Shown here: one piece after another, positions 8,682-17,619 of the stretch
Layout of the letters: each line of letters starts with the position of its first letter
Numbering within the stretch: position 1 is the stretch's first letter
NCBI GenBank assembly: GCA_029974015.1
Contig: JARKUF010000038.1
Coordinates: 99,672-163,671 of the forward strand
Direction: 5' to 3'
Origin: Spirochaetota bacterium
GTDB lineage: Bacteria; Spirochaetota; UBA4802; JAGODF01
Length of the DNA stretch: 64,000 bases
Notes under the pieces: generated by a model
Seen by the model: only the letters and a program-made list of their open reading frames with translations
What the model was told of the DNA's origin: nothing
Database searches by the model: none
Program-made: the position numbers and the translations under genes

Positions 8682-9338
8682 TTAGAACGCCGTCAGGGCC
8701 GCCCGGATGAAACTGGTCACAGGGGCCTGCTCCCGTGTGTCCTCGATGGCGTCCCGGAGCTCCTTAATGAGGCCGTCGGTGTTGTCGTGGACTTTACCTT
8801 CGTTGATGAGTTTCCCCAGGGTCCCCTGGCCGGAATTAATTTTTTCCGAGATGTCCCGAATGTTCTTGATGGTGTTATAGACATTGTCCCTGTTATCGGC
8901 GATGAGCTCCGACAGGAGCGCCAGGGGATCGCCGAAGGCCTGGCCTTCGAGGGATGAATAATCCACAATTTCCTCGACGAGCTTGTTTCCGGCGATCCGC
9001 TCTCCCGGTTCAATGCTGATATAGCGCCCCCCCAGGGCGCTCTCACTGCGTATGCTGATGCGGTAGTTTTTATAGAGGCGGAATTTCCTCGTCATGCGAA
9101 GGTTCACCTTCACGGTGTTGTCCTCCTCGTTGAGCTCTATCGAATCGACGCCGCCCCCCACGACGCCGTTGATCTTCACCTTCGCCTTTGTTGACAGCCC
9201 TTCGACGCTTGAAAAATACACGGTCATCCAATAGCTGTCGCGGCGCTCCAGGATATCACCGCTCATGATGATGGTGTAATACCCCAGGATACCCATGGCG
9301 ATGAAAACGAGTAAGCCTACGGCGATTTCTTTCTTCAT
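8682..9338 (-). CDS. mlaD: MCE/MlaD-family lipid-binding protein
   Basis: One N-terminal membrane anchor (residues 5-25, IAVGLLVFIAMGILGYYTII) and a single MCE domain (residues 35-115, VYFSSVEGLSTKAKVKINGVVGG ... LGGRYISIEPG), then a helical tail. MlaD rings bind phospholipid in the periplasm and pass it between the MlaFE transporter and the outer membrane. At 218 residues it is a typical single-domain form. It sits 108 bases after mlaF. No clear ribosome site is seen, so the start is chosen for the anchor. Confidence 0.9.
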   Translation of the reverse strand: MKKEIAVGLLVFIAMGILGYYTIIMSGDILERRDSYWMTVYFSSVEGLSTKAKVKINGVVGGGVDSIELNEEDNTVKVNLRMTRKFRLYKNYRISIRSESALGGRYISIEPGERIAGNKLVEEIVDYSSLEGQAFGDPLALLSELIADNRDNVYNTIKNIRDISEKINSGQGTLGKLINEGKVHDNTDGLIKELRDAIEDTREQAPVTSFIRAALTAF

Positions 9339-9446
9339 GGATATTACTGTCTCTCTTTCGACACCCCCGGGGCCCTCGAAAGGCCCTTGGGAAACGGTGA
9401 TGGGAAACGATAGACCCGGAGGCGCATGCAGTCAAGGGAAAAAAGC

Positions 9447-10193
9447 TCAGACCATCTCAATGGGGCCATGGAGCTCTCCATTGATGAACTGGCGGACGAT
9501 GCGGTTTTCCGAGTTTCTGACGTTCTCCGGAGTGTCGCAGATGATTATCTCACCCCGGTACAGCATGGCGATGCGGTCCGCCACATAGTACGCGCTTCTC
9601 ATGTCATGGGTCACCACGACGGAGGTGACGCCGAATTCGCGCTGCATTTGCCGAATAAGCTCGTCAATGACCCGGGACATCACCGGATCAAGGCCCGCCG
9701 TGGGCTCGTCGTAGAGGATGATGTCCGGATTTCCCACGAGGACCCGGGCAAGCCCGGCCCGCTTCTTCATGCCCCCGCTAATATCGCCGGGCATCTTGTC
9801 CCGGGCTTCGGTAAGCTGGAGTATCTTCAAATTTCTTTCCACTATTTCCGCGATTTTCTCCCTGGGATACTTCCTGTGCTCCACCAGGGGAAGCGCCACA
9901 TTCTCCTCCACGGTCATCCAGTTTATGAGGGCGCCGGACTGGAACACTATCCCCATCTTCTCCCGAAGGCGGTTTTTCACCCTGAGGGGCGCGTCGTTCA
10001 TCTGCATGCCGTCCACGAGCACCTCGCCCTCGTCGGGGTCAATTAGCCCCGCTATGTGGCGCAGGGTCACCGTTTTCCCGGTCCCGGACTGGCCGATTAT
10101 GACGAATGTCTCTCCTTTCTCGATGGAGATCGACACATCGTCGAGGACCGTGAGGCCGTTGAAGGCCTTGCTGATGTTCCGGAGTTTGATCAC
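9447..10193 (-). CDS. mlaF: ABC transporter ATPase of phospholipid transport, MlaF
   Basis: Walker A GQSGTGKT (about residues 34-41), signature ISGGMKKRAGLARVL, Walker B IILYDEPTAGLDP and switch histidine VVVTHDM. The SGGMKKR form of the signature is characteristic of MlaF-type proteins. It powers lipid movement through MlaE at the inner membrane. The start is GTG, overlapping the mlaE stop (GTGA), with GGTAAGG upstream, so translation is coupled to mlaE. Confidence 0.93.
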   Translation of the reverse strand: MIKLRNISKAFNGLTVLDDVSISIEKGETFVIIGQSGTGKTVTLRHIAGLIDPDEGEVLVDGMQMNDAPLRVKNRLREKMGIVFQSGALINWMTVEENVALPLVEHRKYPREKIAEIVERNLKILQLTEARDKMPGDISGGMKKRAGLARVLVGNPDIILYDEPTAGLDPVMSRVIDELIRQMQREFGVTSVVVTHDMRSAYYVADRIAMLYRGEIIICDTPENVRNSENRIVRQFINGELHGPIEMV

Positions 10194-10996
10194 AGGGCCT
10201 TACCGTAGAACAGGGAAGTAATGAAGTAGCCCACGATGAGGACAAGGAGAAAAGAGATGATGACGGAGGACCTCGTGGCCTGCCCTACTCCGATGGCGCC
10301 GTTTTTGGCTTTAAGCCCCTGGGCGCAGCTCACACAGGATATCATGATCCCGAAGACATAGGCCTTTAAAAGACCCACATAGGTCGCCTTGAACTGGAGC
10401 GATTCCAGGACGTGCAGGTAATACAAATCGTAGGAAACTAAAAGCTGGTTGTTCGCCACGATGGCCCCACCCAGGGTCCCCAGAGCGACGGTATACACGG
10501 AAACCACGGGCATGATGATCGATAGAGCGATTACCCGGGGCATGACGAGGAACTTCACAGGGCTTATGGCCATCATCTCCAGGGCGTCGATCTCCTCCGA
10601 GACTTTCATGGTGCCGAGTTCCGCCGCCATGGCCGATCCAACTGAAGCGGTAAGGACCATCGCCGCCGTGAAGGGGCCCATTTCCCGCGTCATGGTGGCG
10701 ATGACGAGGTTTCCCACCATGGCCTCCTGCTGGTAGGCTGCAAACTCAATCCCCGCCTGCAGGGCCAGAATCATCCCGGTGAAGAGGGCCACGATGGAAC
10801 AGACCATGAAGCTCTTCACCCCCGCGACATACATCTGCTTCGCAATTTCACGCCATTTCCCGAAGGCGTTCTTCGAATAGAAAACCGTCTGGAAAAAAAG
10901 GAGCACGATAAATCCGGCATCGTATATCAATCCCAAAAAGAGCCGTCCCGTCCTTTCGATGAGTCCGAATGTTTTTTGTATCAGAAATTTTCTCAT
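10190..10996 (-). CDS. mlaE: ABC transporter permease of phospholipid transport, MlaE
   Basis: 268 residues with five or six membrane segments and the MlaE family blocks: ALFTGMILALQAGIEF, VGNLVIATMTREMGP, AAELGTMKVSEEIDALEMMAISP, and the ending GVGQATRSSVIISFLLVLIVGYF. The EIDAL stretch is the coupling helix that contacts MlaF. Part of the inner-membrane core of the Mla lipid transporter. Only 6 bases separate it from the upstream WPL-motif protein, so the four genes form one operon. Confidence 0.93.
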   Translation of the reverse strand: MRKFLIQKTFGLIERTGRLFLGLIYDAGFIVLLFFQTVFYSKNAFGKWREIAKQMYVAGVKSFMVCSIVALFTGMILALQAGIEFAAYQQEAMVGNLVIATMTREMGPFTAAMVLTASVGSAMAAELGTMKVSEEIDALEMMAISPVKFLVMPRVIALSIIMPVVSVYTVALGTLGGAIVANNQLLVSYDLYYLHVLESLQFKATYVGLLKAYVFGIMISCVSCAQGLKAKNGAIGVGQATRSSVIISFLLVLIVGYFITSLFYGKAL

Positions 10997-11002
10997 ACCG
11001 TG

Positions 11003-12763
11003 TCAGAACACCCGAGCCGAATGAAGCACCATCCTCCTCTCCAGGCTGAAAGCGCTTGATGCGTTATACGATGCATAGTCGTCGTGGCGAATGGCCTGGT
11101 CGCTGTAATCCTCGGCGGCCCGGGGCCCATCCCCGGCCCTCACCGCCGATCTCCCTCCTCCCGACAGGTCGACCGGGACCCAGAAAAGCCTGATATAGGA
11201 ACCTCCGTTCCCCATGCGATATTCGAACATTGACAGAAGGATGGACCACTCCGTCAGTTGGCCATTTTCCCTCCCCAAAGTAAAGAGGAAAGGGACCTTC
11301 ACATGAAGAAAAGTATCATTCCACCGCTGGCTGTACAGGCGCAGAAGGAGCCCCAGCCTCTTCTCGCCGTCCTGGAAGCGCCGGTACTCAAAGAGGGTCC
11401 AGAATGGCTGATACAACCGCTCGTATCCCTCGGGGTCGCGCCAGGGGAGGAGCGAAAGGGTATTGAACGTCAGGTTCCCCCGGTCATCGTACTCGTACTG
11501 GAAGAGGGGCCATATCTTGAAATACCGCCATCGGGAACCGTACTCGGAGCTTGGACGGTCCCTGTACTCGCGCGTAAAATACCAGACGATGAGCATGCTG
11601 ATGTGGTATTCCGACTGGAAATTCCTGGTTTCGCTGCGCATAGAAAAATAAAGGGGCGTGGCGAAAAACGTCTCCCGCTCCTCATACCTGTATCGCCCGT
11701 AAAAGGGAAAGAAAATCCTTTTTGAAACCCTGGGGACCACGGACTCCTGAACCTGCACAAGGGGCCAGGGAAAGTTGAGTTCCAAGCTCCCCGCCTTCCG
11801 GCTGTAGCCCCAGGAGAAGAGGGGCCACAGGAGCGTCGAGGCCCCGGCCTTGCCGGAGCTGTTCCATCGCCTTCCATACAGGGGCAAAATAAAAAAGGTG
11901 CGCTGCACATCGTCCTTCATGTAAACCTGCTGATAGTTGAAAAGGAGAAACCAGGAATAATTGTCGTAGGACCCCTGCTTGAAATTATGTGAATAGAACG
12001 GAAGCACTCTCATATCGTCCCGGTTGTGGCTTTGGCCCCGCTGAATGAGTGGCCAGAGGACCCCCCAGGCCCTGTAATCCCTTGATTCGTAATCGACGTA
12101 GAGGGGCACAAACGAGGCGATGAGAACCGCACCGAACAGGAGGGTGGGCGGAAAGGCAGGCGGATACAGAAAGAAGAGCGCGAAACCGGGGAACACCCAG
12201 GCCGTAATTCTGTCCTGGCCGAGCTTACCCCGGATTGTCCCCCCCAGGGGCCATAAGAGAAAATACCGGTCCCGCTCATCAGGCGAATCGCCGTAGAAGA
12301 AAAATGGAAAGACACCAAAGTCGTAGTCCCTCACTCCTGTGCTGTGCCGGTAATCGACGGAATGGACGAGGCCAAGGAGGGAAAGCCATTCATCATTGCG
12401 CGGCGTTTCATAGGCCCAGTACACGAAAGGCATAAGGGAGGCGTAAAACCTGTTGCCGTCGGGCGACTCGTTAGCCAGATAAAAGGGACGCACCACCAGA
12501 TGAGTGTCCGCGGCGCCGGACTGACGTTCGTAAAAGACCCACCACCAGTCGTACTCACCAGCCCCGGCGGCATGGGCATCGCGGGAAAACAGGACAAGGG
12601 CCAAAAGCACGAAGAGCGCCGCCACCGGGGCCAGAGGCATTCCCGCAAACCTTCCCCGGGCCCGGAACAGGTACGGTGTGCCGCATCGGCCGCCCACCGC
12701 GTTGGAATTTTCCCGTGCCGGCTTTTCTATGATAACAATTTCTCCCAGGTTTAACCCTCGCAT
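11003..12763 (-). CDS. Large WPL-motif envelope protein, unknown function, Mla-linked
   Basis: Up to 586 residues. A hydrophobic signal-like segment (MPLAPVAALFVLLALVLFSR then DAHAAG) lies at residues 42-68, so the true start could be GTG at 12697 or ATG at 12640, which has GGAAGG upstream. The mature part is very rich in aromatic residues and repeats a short unit: LLWPLGG, VLWPLIQRG, LLWPLFSWGYSR, FPWPLVQVQ, IFFPFYGRYRY, KIWPLFQYEYDDRG. These look like amphipathic beta-hairpins, as in an outer-membrane barrel or beta-propeller. It lies 6 bases ahead of mlaE, which suggests a role in lipid traffic to the outer membrane. I do not recognise the family with certainty. Confidence 0.7.
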   Translation of the reverse strand: MRGLNLGEIVIIEKPARENSNAVGGRCGTPYLFRARGRFAGMPLAPVAALFVLLALVLFSRDAHAAGAGEYDWWWVFYERQSGAADTHLVVRPFYLANESPDGNRFYASLMPFVYWAYETPRNDEWLSLLGLVHSVDYRHSTGVRDYDFGVFPFFFYGDSPDERDRYFLLWPLGGTIRGKLGQDRITAWVFPGFALFFLYPPAFPPTLLFGAVLIASFVPLYVDYESRDYRAWGVLWPLIQRGQSHNRDDMRVLPFYSHNFKQGSYDNYSWFLLFNYQQVYMKDDVQRTFFILPLYGRRWNSSGKAGASTLLWPLFSWGYSRKAGSLELNFPWPLVQVQESVVPRVSKRIFFPFYGRYRYEERETFFATPLYFSMRSETRNFQSEYHISMLIVWYFTREYRDRPSSEYGSRWRYFKIWPLFQYEYDDRGNLTFNTLSLLPWRDPEGYERLYQPFWTLFEYRRFQDGEKRLGLLLRLYSQRWNDTFLHVKVPFLFTLGRENGQLTEWSILLSMFEYRMGNGGSYIRLFWVPVDLSGGGRSAVRAGDGPRAAEDYSDQAIRHDDYASYNASSAFSLERRMVLHSARVF

Positions 12764-12770
12764 CCATCAT

Positions 12771-12863
12771 GGGGACCTCAAAATATTAAAGGGGCCCCAA
12801 AAAATGTAACTACTGGCAAAATCAGAGCTTCGGTTTTTCCGCACGCCTTCGGCGGGCGGGGCC
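12771..12863 (+). repeat. Dispersed modular repeat, copy 3
   Basis: Begins GGGGACCTCAAAATATTAAA, continues with AAAATGTAACTACTGGCA, and ends in the GC hairpin (TTTTTCCGCACGCCTTC then GGCGGGCGGGG). The hairpin arms are less perfect than in other copies. It sits directly upstream of the WPL-motif gene, overlapping the region where that operon's promoter should be. Confidence 0.75.
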
Positions 12864-12981
12864 CTCACCCCTCATCCCGGCAACAGCCAACCGATGTGCG
12901 TTCCTGCGTTCCATAATCGATGTTTATTTCCAATTGTAATTCCCGGCATTACGGCCGGTCAAGTACAAAGTTGCACGCGCC

Positions 12982-14088
12982 TCAAGGGACGATTCTAACC
13001 AGATACGGCTGGTAATCCTGCGGATTGATGTATATCGCGAATACATTGTTGCCGCTGGAATAGATTTCCTTTCCGGAATAATAGAAGAGTTCCTGCTTCC
13101 CGTCCTTTTCAGGAAGCGGAGGCGGCGTGTAGACCGTTTTCGCCACAGGAGCGTCGAGCTCTTTGAAATCGCGAAAATTCACCAGGGCCAGGTCTCCTTT
13201 CCAGAGTTTGCTGTACACGATCAAGAAACATTGAAGGGCCGGGTTGTAAGAAAGCGTACATTCGCCTGCCGCATCGCCAAAGAGCGCCAGGGACTCGCCC
13301 AGATTTTCCGTCCAGGCGCCGCCGGGGGCAAGGAAACGATACGCACGCCTCGTAGCTATGTCACCCGCAGGCACCCTGGCGATCCGAATATACGATTTGA
13401 AGTCCTTCGTCGACTGCTGACCCGTGATGTAGAGATACCCGTCCTTTTCGATGACACTGCCGCCGAAGGCCGGTTCGTCGCCGCGGAAAAGGCCGTCGGA
13501 ACGGCGAAACGCCACGGGGTCGCCCATCTTCCATGCAGCCGGGACCTTCCACTCGGCAAGCCCCGTGCCAAGAGGAGTGAAGGCCAGGGCCTTCCCCGGA
13601 TCGTCGACCCTGATTTTCAGATAGTACACCTGGACGGAAGCGCCGATGCGGATACCGTCCAGGGCCCAGATGCGGATGCGCCCCGGGTCTTCGCCGGGAA
13701 GGTTTTTCAGGAATGGAACGACGGCCCCCTTCTCACGATAAAAGGTGAAGCCAGGGTCGACGATCGCATTTTCGGAGAGGGCGCCGGTGAATGCGAGGGA
13801 GTTAGGAAGCATGCCCTTCACAATCGCCTTTTCCGAAAATGTGGCCCCGGCGGACACCTCCCCTTTCCAGGTGCCGAGTATGGTGTCGCCGAAGGTCCAG
13901 AGGGTCAGATTTTCATCGAATGGGATTGGAGCCACACCGTCCTGGCCCAAAACATGCCCCAGGCGTGACGCGCCAAAAAGTCCCAGAGGCTCCGACATCT
14001 TCGGCGTTCCGCAGTGCCAAAGCGCCGCGGCAATGATGAGCACCGCCACACTAATGTGGAATGATCGTAGTAATTCAGATTTCCGCAT
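12982..14088 (-). CDS. Exported DUF4185-like lipoprotein, probable beta-propeller
   Basis: Start ATG at 14088 is chosen because GGGGGAGG lies 6 bases upstream and the product then begins MRKSELLRSF with a hydrophobic stretch ending in ALWHCG, a lipobox-like site (Cys near residue 26). The body holds motifs like DUF4185 propellers: FDENLTLWTFGDTIL near the start, then GGSVIEKDGYLYITG and TLSYNPALQCFLIVYSK. Such proteins resemble glycosidase-type propellers that bind sugars outside the cell. No operon partner is obvious; it stands alone between two repeat-bearing gaps. The family call is moderate. Confidence 0.68.
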   Translation of the reverse strand: MRKSELLRSFHISVAVLIIAAALWHCGTPKMSEPLGLFGASRLGHVLGQDGVAPIPFDENLTLWTFGDTILGTWKGEVSAGATFSEKAIVKGMLPNSLAFTGALSENAIVDPGFTFYREKGAVVPFLKNLPGEDPGRIRIWALDGIRIGASVQVYYLKIRVDDPGKALAFTPLGTGLAEWKVPAAWKMGDPVAFRRSDGLFRGDEPAFGGSVIEKDGYLYITGQQSTKDFKSYIRIARVPAGDIATRRAYRFLAPGGAWTENLGESLALFGDAAGECTLSYNPALQCFLIVYSKLWKGDLALVNFRDFKELDAPVAKTVYTPPPLPEKDGKQELFYYSGKEIYSSGNNVFAIYINPQDYQPYLVRIVP

Positions 14089-14187
14089 ACAGTACCTCCC
14101 CCAATTTTCAGCCCGTCCGTGCTTCAATGGCAGGATATGGGTCCGCGGGCATGCATGCAATAAAAATATATTTCAAAAGAAAATCTC

Positions 14188-14322
14188 AAGATTTAGTCTT
14201 CCCCGCCCGCCAATGGCGGGCGGGGAAACGTAAATCTTGTGACTACTCTTTGCTTTCCCCGCCAGCCTTCGGCGGGCGGGGAAATAAAGTTTTAGAGACT
14301 GCCTTAATTTTTAGAGATTCCC
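14188..14322. repeat. Dispersed modular repeat, copy 4 (two hairpins)
   Basis: Contains two GC hairpins in tandem: CCCCGCCCGCC-AAT-GGCGGGCGGGG at 14200-14225, flanked by AGATTTA/TAAATCT, and CCCCGCCAGCCTTC then GGCGGGCGGGG at 14257-14281. The linker TTGTGACTACTCTTT lies between, and AGAGACTGCC followed by TTTTTAGAGATTCCC closes the element. It looks like two units fused, placed just upstream of the TPR operon promoter. Confidence 0.8.
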
Positions 14323-14332
14323 ATAAATTGTT

Positions 14333-14361
14333 TTGACTAATCCGGATTTATGGTTTACTAT
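14333..14361 (+). promoter_or_regulatory. Sigma-70 promoter for the TPR operon
   Basis: TTGACT at 14333-14338, a 17-base spacer, and TACTAT at 14356-14361. It is placed about 75 bases upstream of the first TPR gene and immediately after repeat copy 4. Confidence 0.65.
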
Positions 14362-14436
14362 TAACATGGTTAATGGCGATAGTATTGGCAATATGGCATT
14401 CCTGGCAATCCAATAGTAAGGCTGCATATATCTTTG

Positions 14437-15159
14437 ATGAGACCTAAAATCAACACCATAATCAGCGCCTTCCTTTGCGTCGTTCCCCTCCTGGCGGTAC
14501 AGGCGGCACCCGCTGCGGGCCCAGGCGCGGAGGACGAGTCGTTCAAAAAGGCCGCAAGGTATTTCTTCCAGCGCAAATTCGAAATGGCGGAACTGCTCCT
14601 CCGGGAATCCCTGAAAAAGGACCCCGAAAACCACCTGGCATACAGCTACCTGGGCGACATACTCCTTATGAAAAAGCAGTTCGATGGGGCCCTGGAACTT
14701 TACAGAAGGGCCCTCGACATAGAACCGAAAAGCGCGGAAAATTATTTCAGATTGGGACAAATCTACTACTACAAGAAGTCCGGGGGCCTCTCTATCGACA
14801 ATTACCGTAAAAGTATTGAACTCGACCCCAAAATCACCTATGCCCACTATCAGATCGGCCTCTCGTACCTGGTGCTTATGAGGGACAAGGACAACACCGT
14901 AAAGAGCTGGGAATCGTACCTGCGCCTGGCCCCCGAGGACCCGCAGTACGACAAGATCCGGCGCGCCATAGAGCTTCTAAAAGACCCGAACTTCCAGCTT
15001 CCGCCGCCGGGAAGCGATATCTCCATCGAGGAAGCCCTCCATCTGGGGGGCATGGTCCTGAAAGAAAGGGACCGCCAGGCCGCCAGCCAGAAAGCGGACC
15101 ACGAGAAGAAAAAAACCCAGCACAAACTCGAAGACGTTGAGCGCGATGACGGGCTTTGA
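14437..15159 (+). CDS. Exported TPR protein
   Basis: 240 residues. Signal peptide at residues 1-23 (INTIISAFLCVVPLLAVQA). Three to four TPR units follow: FKKAARYFFQRKFEMAELLL, LAYSYLGDILLMKKQFDGAL, ENYFRLGQIYYYKKSGG and AHYQIGLSYLVL, the last two with the usual W-G-Y-A-F-A-P spacing. The tail is charged and helical (RQAASQKADHEKKKTQ). TPR repeats bind partner proteins; here that would be in the periplasm. ATG 14437 follows a TTG that could also start. It is the first gene of a four-gene operon, 15 bases before the next TPR gene. Confidence 0.8.
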   Translation: MRPKINTIISAFLCVVPLLAVQAAPAAGPGAEDESFKKAARYFFQRKFEMAELLLRESLKKDPENHLAYSYLGDILLMKKQFDGALELYRRALDIEPKSAENYFRLGQIYYYKKSGGLSIDNYRKSIELDPKITYAHYQIGLSYLVLMRDKDNTVKSWESYLRLAPEDPQYDKIRRAIELLKDPNFQLPPPGSDISIEEALHLGGMVLKERDRQAASQKADHEKKKTQHKLEDVERDDGL

Positions 15160-15174
15160 TATCCGGAGGACATT

Positions 15175-17613
15175 ATGCTAAGCTACAATAACGGGAACAG
15201 GAAATTGAAATACGGCGCGGCGGGCCTTCTCGTAATCCTGCTTCTTCTCCTGGGGTATTTCGGCATATCAAAGTTTTTCGGCGACAGGATCGATATCCCG
15301 GACCTCCGCCAGCGGCAAATTGCCCTCTATCAGGAGCTCCTGGAAACGGACCCGGCCAATATCGACATCCTCCTTCGCCTCGGGTCACTCTTTAAGGCCG
15401 CGGGCGATCTGGACCGCGCCATCGAATATTTTGAACGCGCTCTTAGAATCGATCCGAACAATTACACCGCCCTCAACGAACTTGGCCACTGTTACGCGCT
15501 CCGGGGCGATTATGAAAACGCCGTCCGCGTCTTTTCATTAGCGAAAAAAATCAACCCGCGGCACCCCAGGGCCTATAACAGGCTTGGCAACGTCTATGAC
15601 GACCGTGAAGAGGAACTGAAAGCCCTCGTTGAATACACCCGTGCGAAAAAAATCGCGCCGAAGGACCAGGAAAGCTACTGGAACATCGCTAACCAGCGCT
15701 TGAAGAAGCACGATGAAAAGGGAGCGCTGAAGGTCATCCGGGAGGGCATCGAGGCAAGCCCAGGCGACGCCGAGGGATACTACAATCTGGGCAATCTCCA
15801 TTACCGCCGTAACAATTTCGGAGAGGCGCTGAAAAGCTATCAGAAAGCATCGTCAATAAATCCCATGAAGGGGAAATATCACCACGGCGTCGGCGAATCA
15901 CAGATACGCCTGGGTAATGTCGAGGAAGCGAAAAGCTCGTTTAAAAGCGCCCTTGGCATCGACCCCACGGACCATCATGCCGCGGAGCGCCTGGGGGACA
16001 TCAACGCAAAATACGACGACCACGAGAATGCGGTGAAGTATTACGGAATGGCCCTGGGCTACAACAACAGTGACGCCAATCTGCGAAGAAAGTACCTTCG
16101 CTCCCTGGCGGAACTGAAAAAGAAAGGAGGAGGAGACGTTCACATAGCCGGGAAATCCGGGGGTTCAGGCCCTGGAGAAAGTATCAATGGTGAAAGTCCC
16201 GGCGGCGGCGCCTCAAGCGCCGGAGGCGGGACAGGCGCGTCCGGGGCGCTCACGGCCGACCGCGGCCTGGGCGACGATGCCACCGGCGCCGGAGGCGGAA
16301 CTACCTCCGGCGCCTTGAAGAAAAGCAACGAAGAGGCGTACAACTGGAGGGCCCTGGGCGATAAGTACCGCAAGGAAAACCGGTACGACGACGCGGTGAA
16401 AGCCTACCGTAAGGCGGTGGATGCCGACTCCGGGGACGAGCACTCCCATTACTGGTTAGGACGGATTTATTACCATAACAAGATGGACAACGACGCTGAG
16501 AAATCGTTCAAAAACGCCATTCTGTCCAACCCGAGAAACGCCGACGCCCATTACCGCCTGGGGCTTATCCATTACCAGGCCGGGCGCTACGGAGACTCCG
16601 TCAGGTCCTTTTCCAAGGCCGTTGAACTGCGTCCACAGTTTTCAAAGGCCTTCTATTCGCGCGGCCTTGCCCATTACAAAATGAACAACCGGGAAAACGC
16701 CATCGGAGATTTAAAAAAATCCATCGAACAGGACCCCACATACTATCGGGCATACTACAACCTGGGGGACATCTACCACAGGAGCAATAATTACGATCAG
16801 GCCCTGAAGTATTTTTCCAGAGACAACGAACTCAGGCCAAATAATGCCGACACCCTCTTCCGGATTGGAGACACCTACCACGCAATGAAATCGTATAACA
16901 ATGCCATAGATTTCTACGGCAGGGCCATCAAGGCCGACCCGTCCCATTACCAGGCCAATTTCAATTTGGGGCTTCTTTACTCCCAAAAGCGCGATTACAA
17001 CACCGCCATCACGGCCTTAAACCGCACCCTGGAAATTAAAGAGGGCGATTATTCCACGCTCTACGAACTGGGTAACGCCTATTACGGCAAGGGCGACGAC
17101 AACAATGCGATAGACTATTACAAAAAGGCGATTTCATCCAATCCCCGGGAAACGAACGCGTATATCAACCTGGGAAACATTTACAAGAAGAACAAGCTCC
17201 AGGACCAGGCGATTGAGCAGTACAGGAACGCCACGGCGAACAGTCCCCGGTCCTTCGAGGCCCATTACAACCTTGCGGACGCGTACCGGGAAATGCGCCG
17301 TTACGAAGACGCCATCGAGGAGTATAAAGTTGCACTGAGCCTAAAACCGATGGATTCGAAGATACACTTCTTCCTCGGCGTCGCCTATCGCGACAAGGGG
17401 AGCTTTAACGAAGCCGCAAGCTCCTTCGAACGTTCCGTCCAGCTCGACGGTAGCCTCTACAACGCCCATGAGGAGCTCGGCATGATCTATTACAGAAAAA
17501 TCAACAACAATGAAAAGGCGCTGTACCACTTTAAGAAAGTCTTAGCCATGCGCCCCAACCACCCTGATGCCGACAAAATACAGGGAATAGTGAACCTTCT
17601 GGAAGGGAAATAA
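15175..17613 (+). CDS. Large membrane-anchored TPR protein
   Basis: 812 residues. One N-terminal membrane segment (about residues 13-30, GAAGLLVILLLLLGYFGISKFF in part), then two blocks of TPR repeats, about residues 45-320 and 385-805, at least eighteen units in total (e.g. NYTALNELGHCYALRGDYE, AEGYYNLGNLHYRRNNFGEA, ETNAYINLGNIYKKNKLQDQ). Between the blocks lies a low-complexity linker rich in Gly, Ser and Ala (residues 325-380). CCGGAGGAC precedes ATG. The layout suggests an inner-membrane scaffold reaching into the periplasm. Co-transcribed with a smaller TPR protein and two lipoproteins. Confidence 0.82.
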   Translation: MLSYNNGNRKLKYGAAGLLVILLLLLGYFGISKFFGDRIDIPDLRQRQIALYQELLETDPANIDILLRLGSLFKAAGDLDRAIEYFERALRIDPNNYTALNELGHCYALRGDYENAVRVFSLAKKINPRHPRAYNRLGNVYDDREEELKALVEYTRAKKIAPKDQESYWNIANQRLKKHDEKGALKVIREGIEASPGDAEGYYNLGNLHYRRNNFGEALKSYQKASSINPMKGKYHHGVGESQIRLGNVEEAKSSFKSALGIDPTDHHAAERLGDINAKYDDHENAVKYYGMALGYNNSDANLRRKYLRSLAELKKKGGGDVHIAGKSGGSGPGESINGESPGGGASSAGGGTGASGALTADRGLGDDATGAGGGTTSGALKKSNEEAYNWRALGDKYRKENRYDDAVKAYRKAVDADSGDEHSHYWLGRIYYHNKMDNDAEKSFKNAILSNPRNADAHYRLGLIHYQAGRYGDSVRSFSKAVELRPQFSKAFYSRGLAHYKMNNRENAIGDLKKSIEQDPTYYRAYYNLGDIYHRSNNYDQALKYFSRDNELRPNNADTLFRIGDTYHAMKSYNNAIDFYGRAIKADPSHYQANFNLGLLYSQKRDYNTAITALNRTLEIKEGDYSTLYELGNAYYGKGDDNNAIDYYKKAISSNPRETNAYINLGNIYKKNKLQDQAIEQYRNATANSPRSFEAHYNLADAYREMRRYEDAIEEYKVALSLKPMDSKIHFFLGVAYRDKGSFNEAASSFERSVQLDGSLYNAHEELGMIYYRKINNNEKALYHFKKVLAMRPNHPDADKIQGIVNLLEGK

Positions 17614-17619
17614 TCCCGA

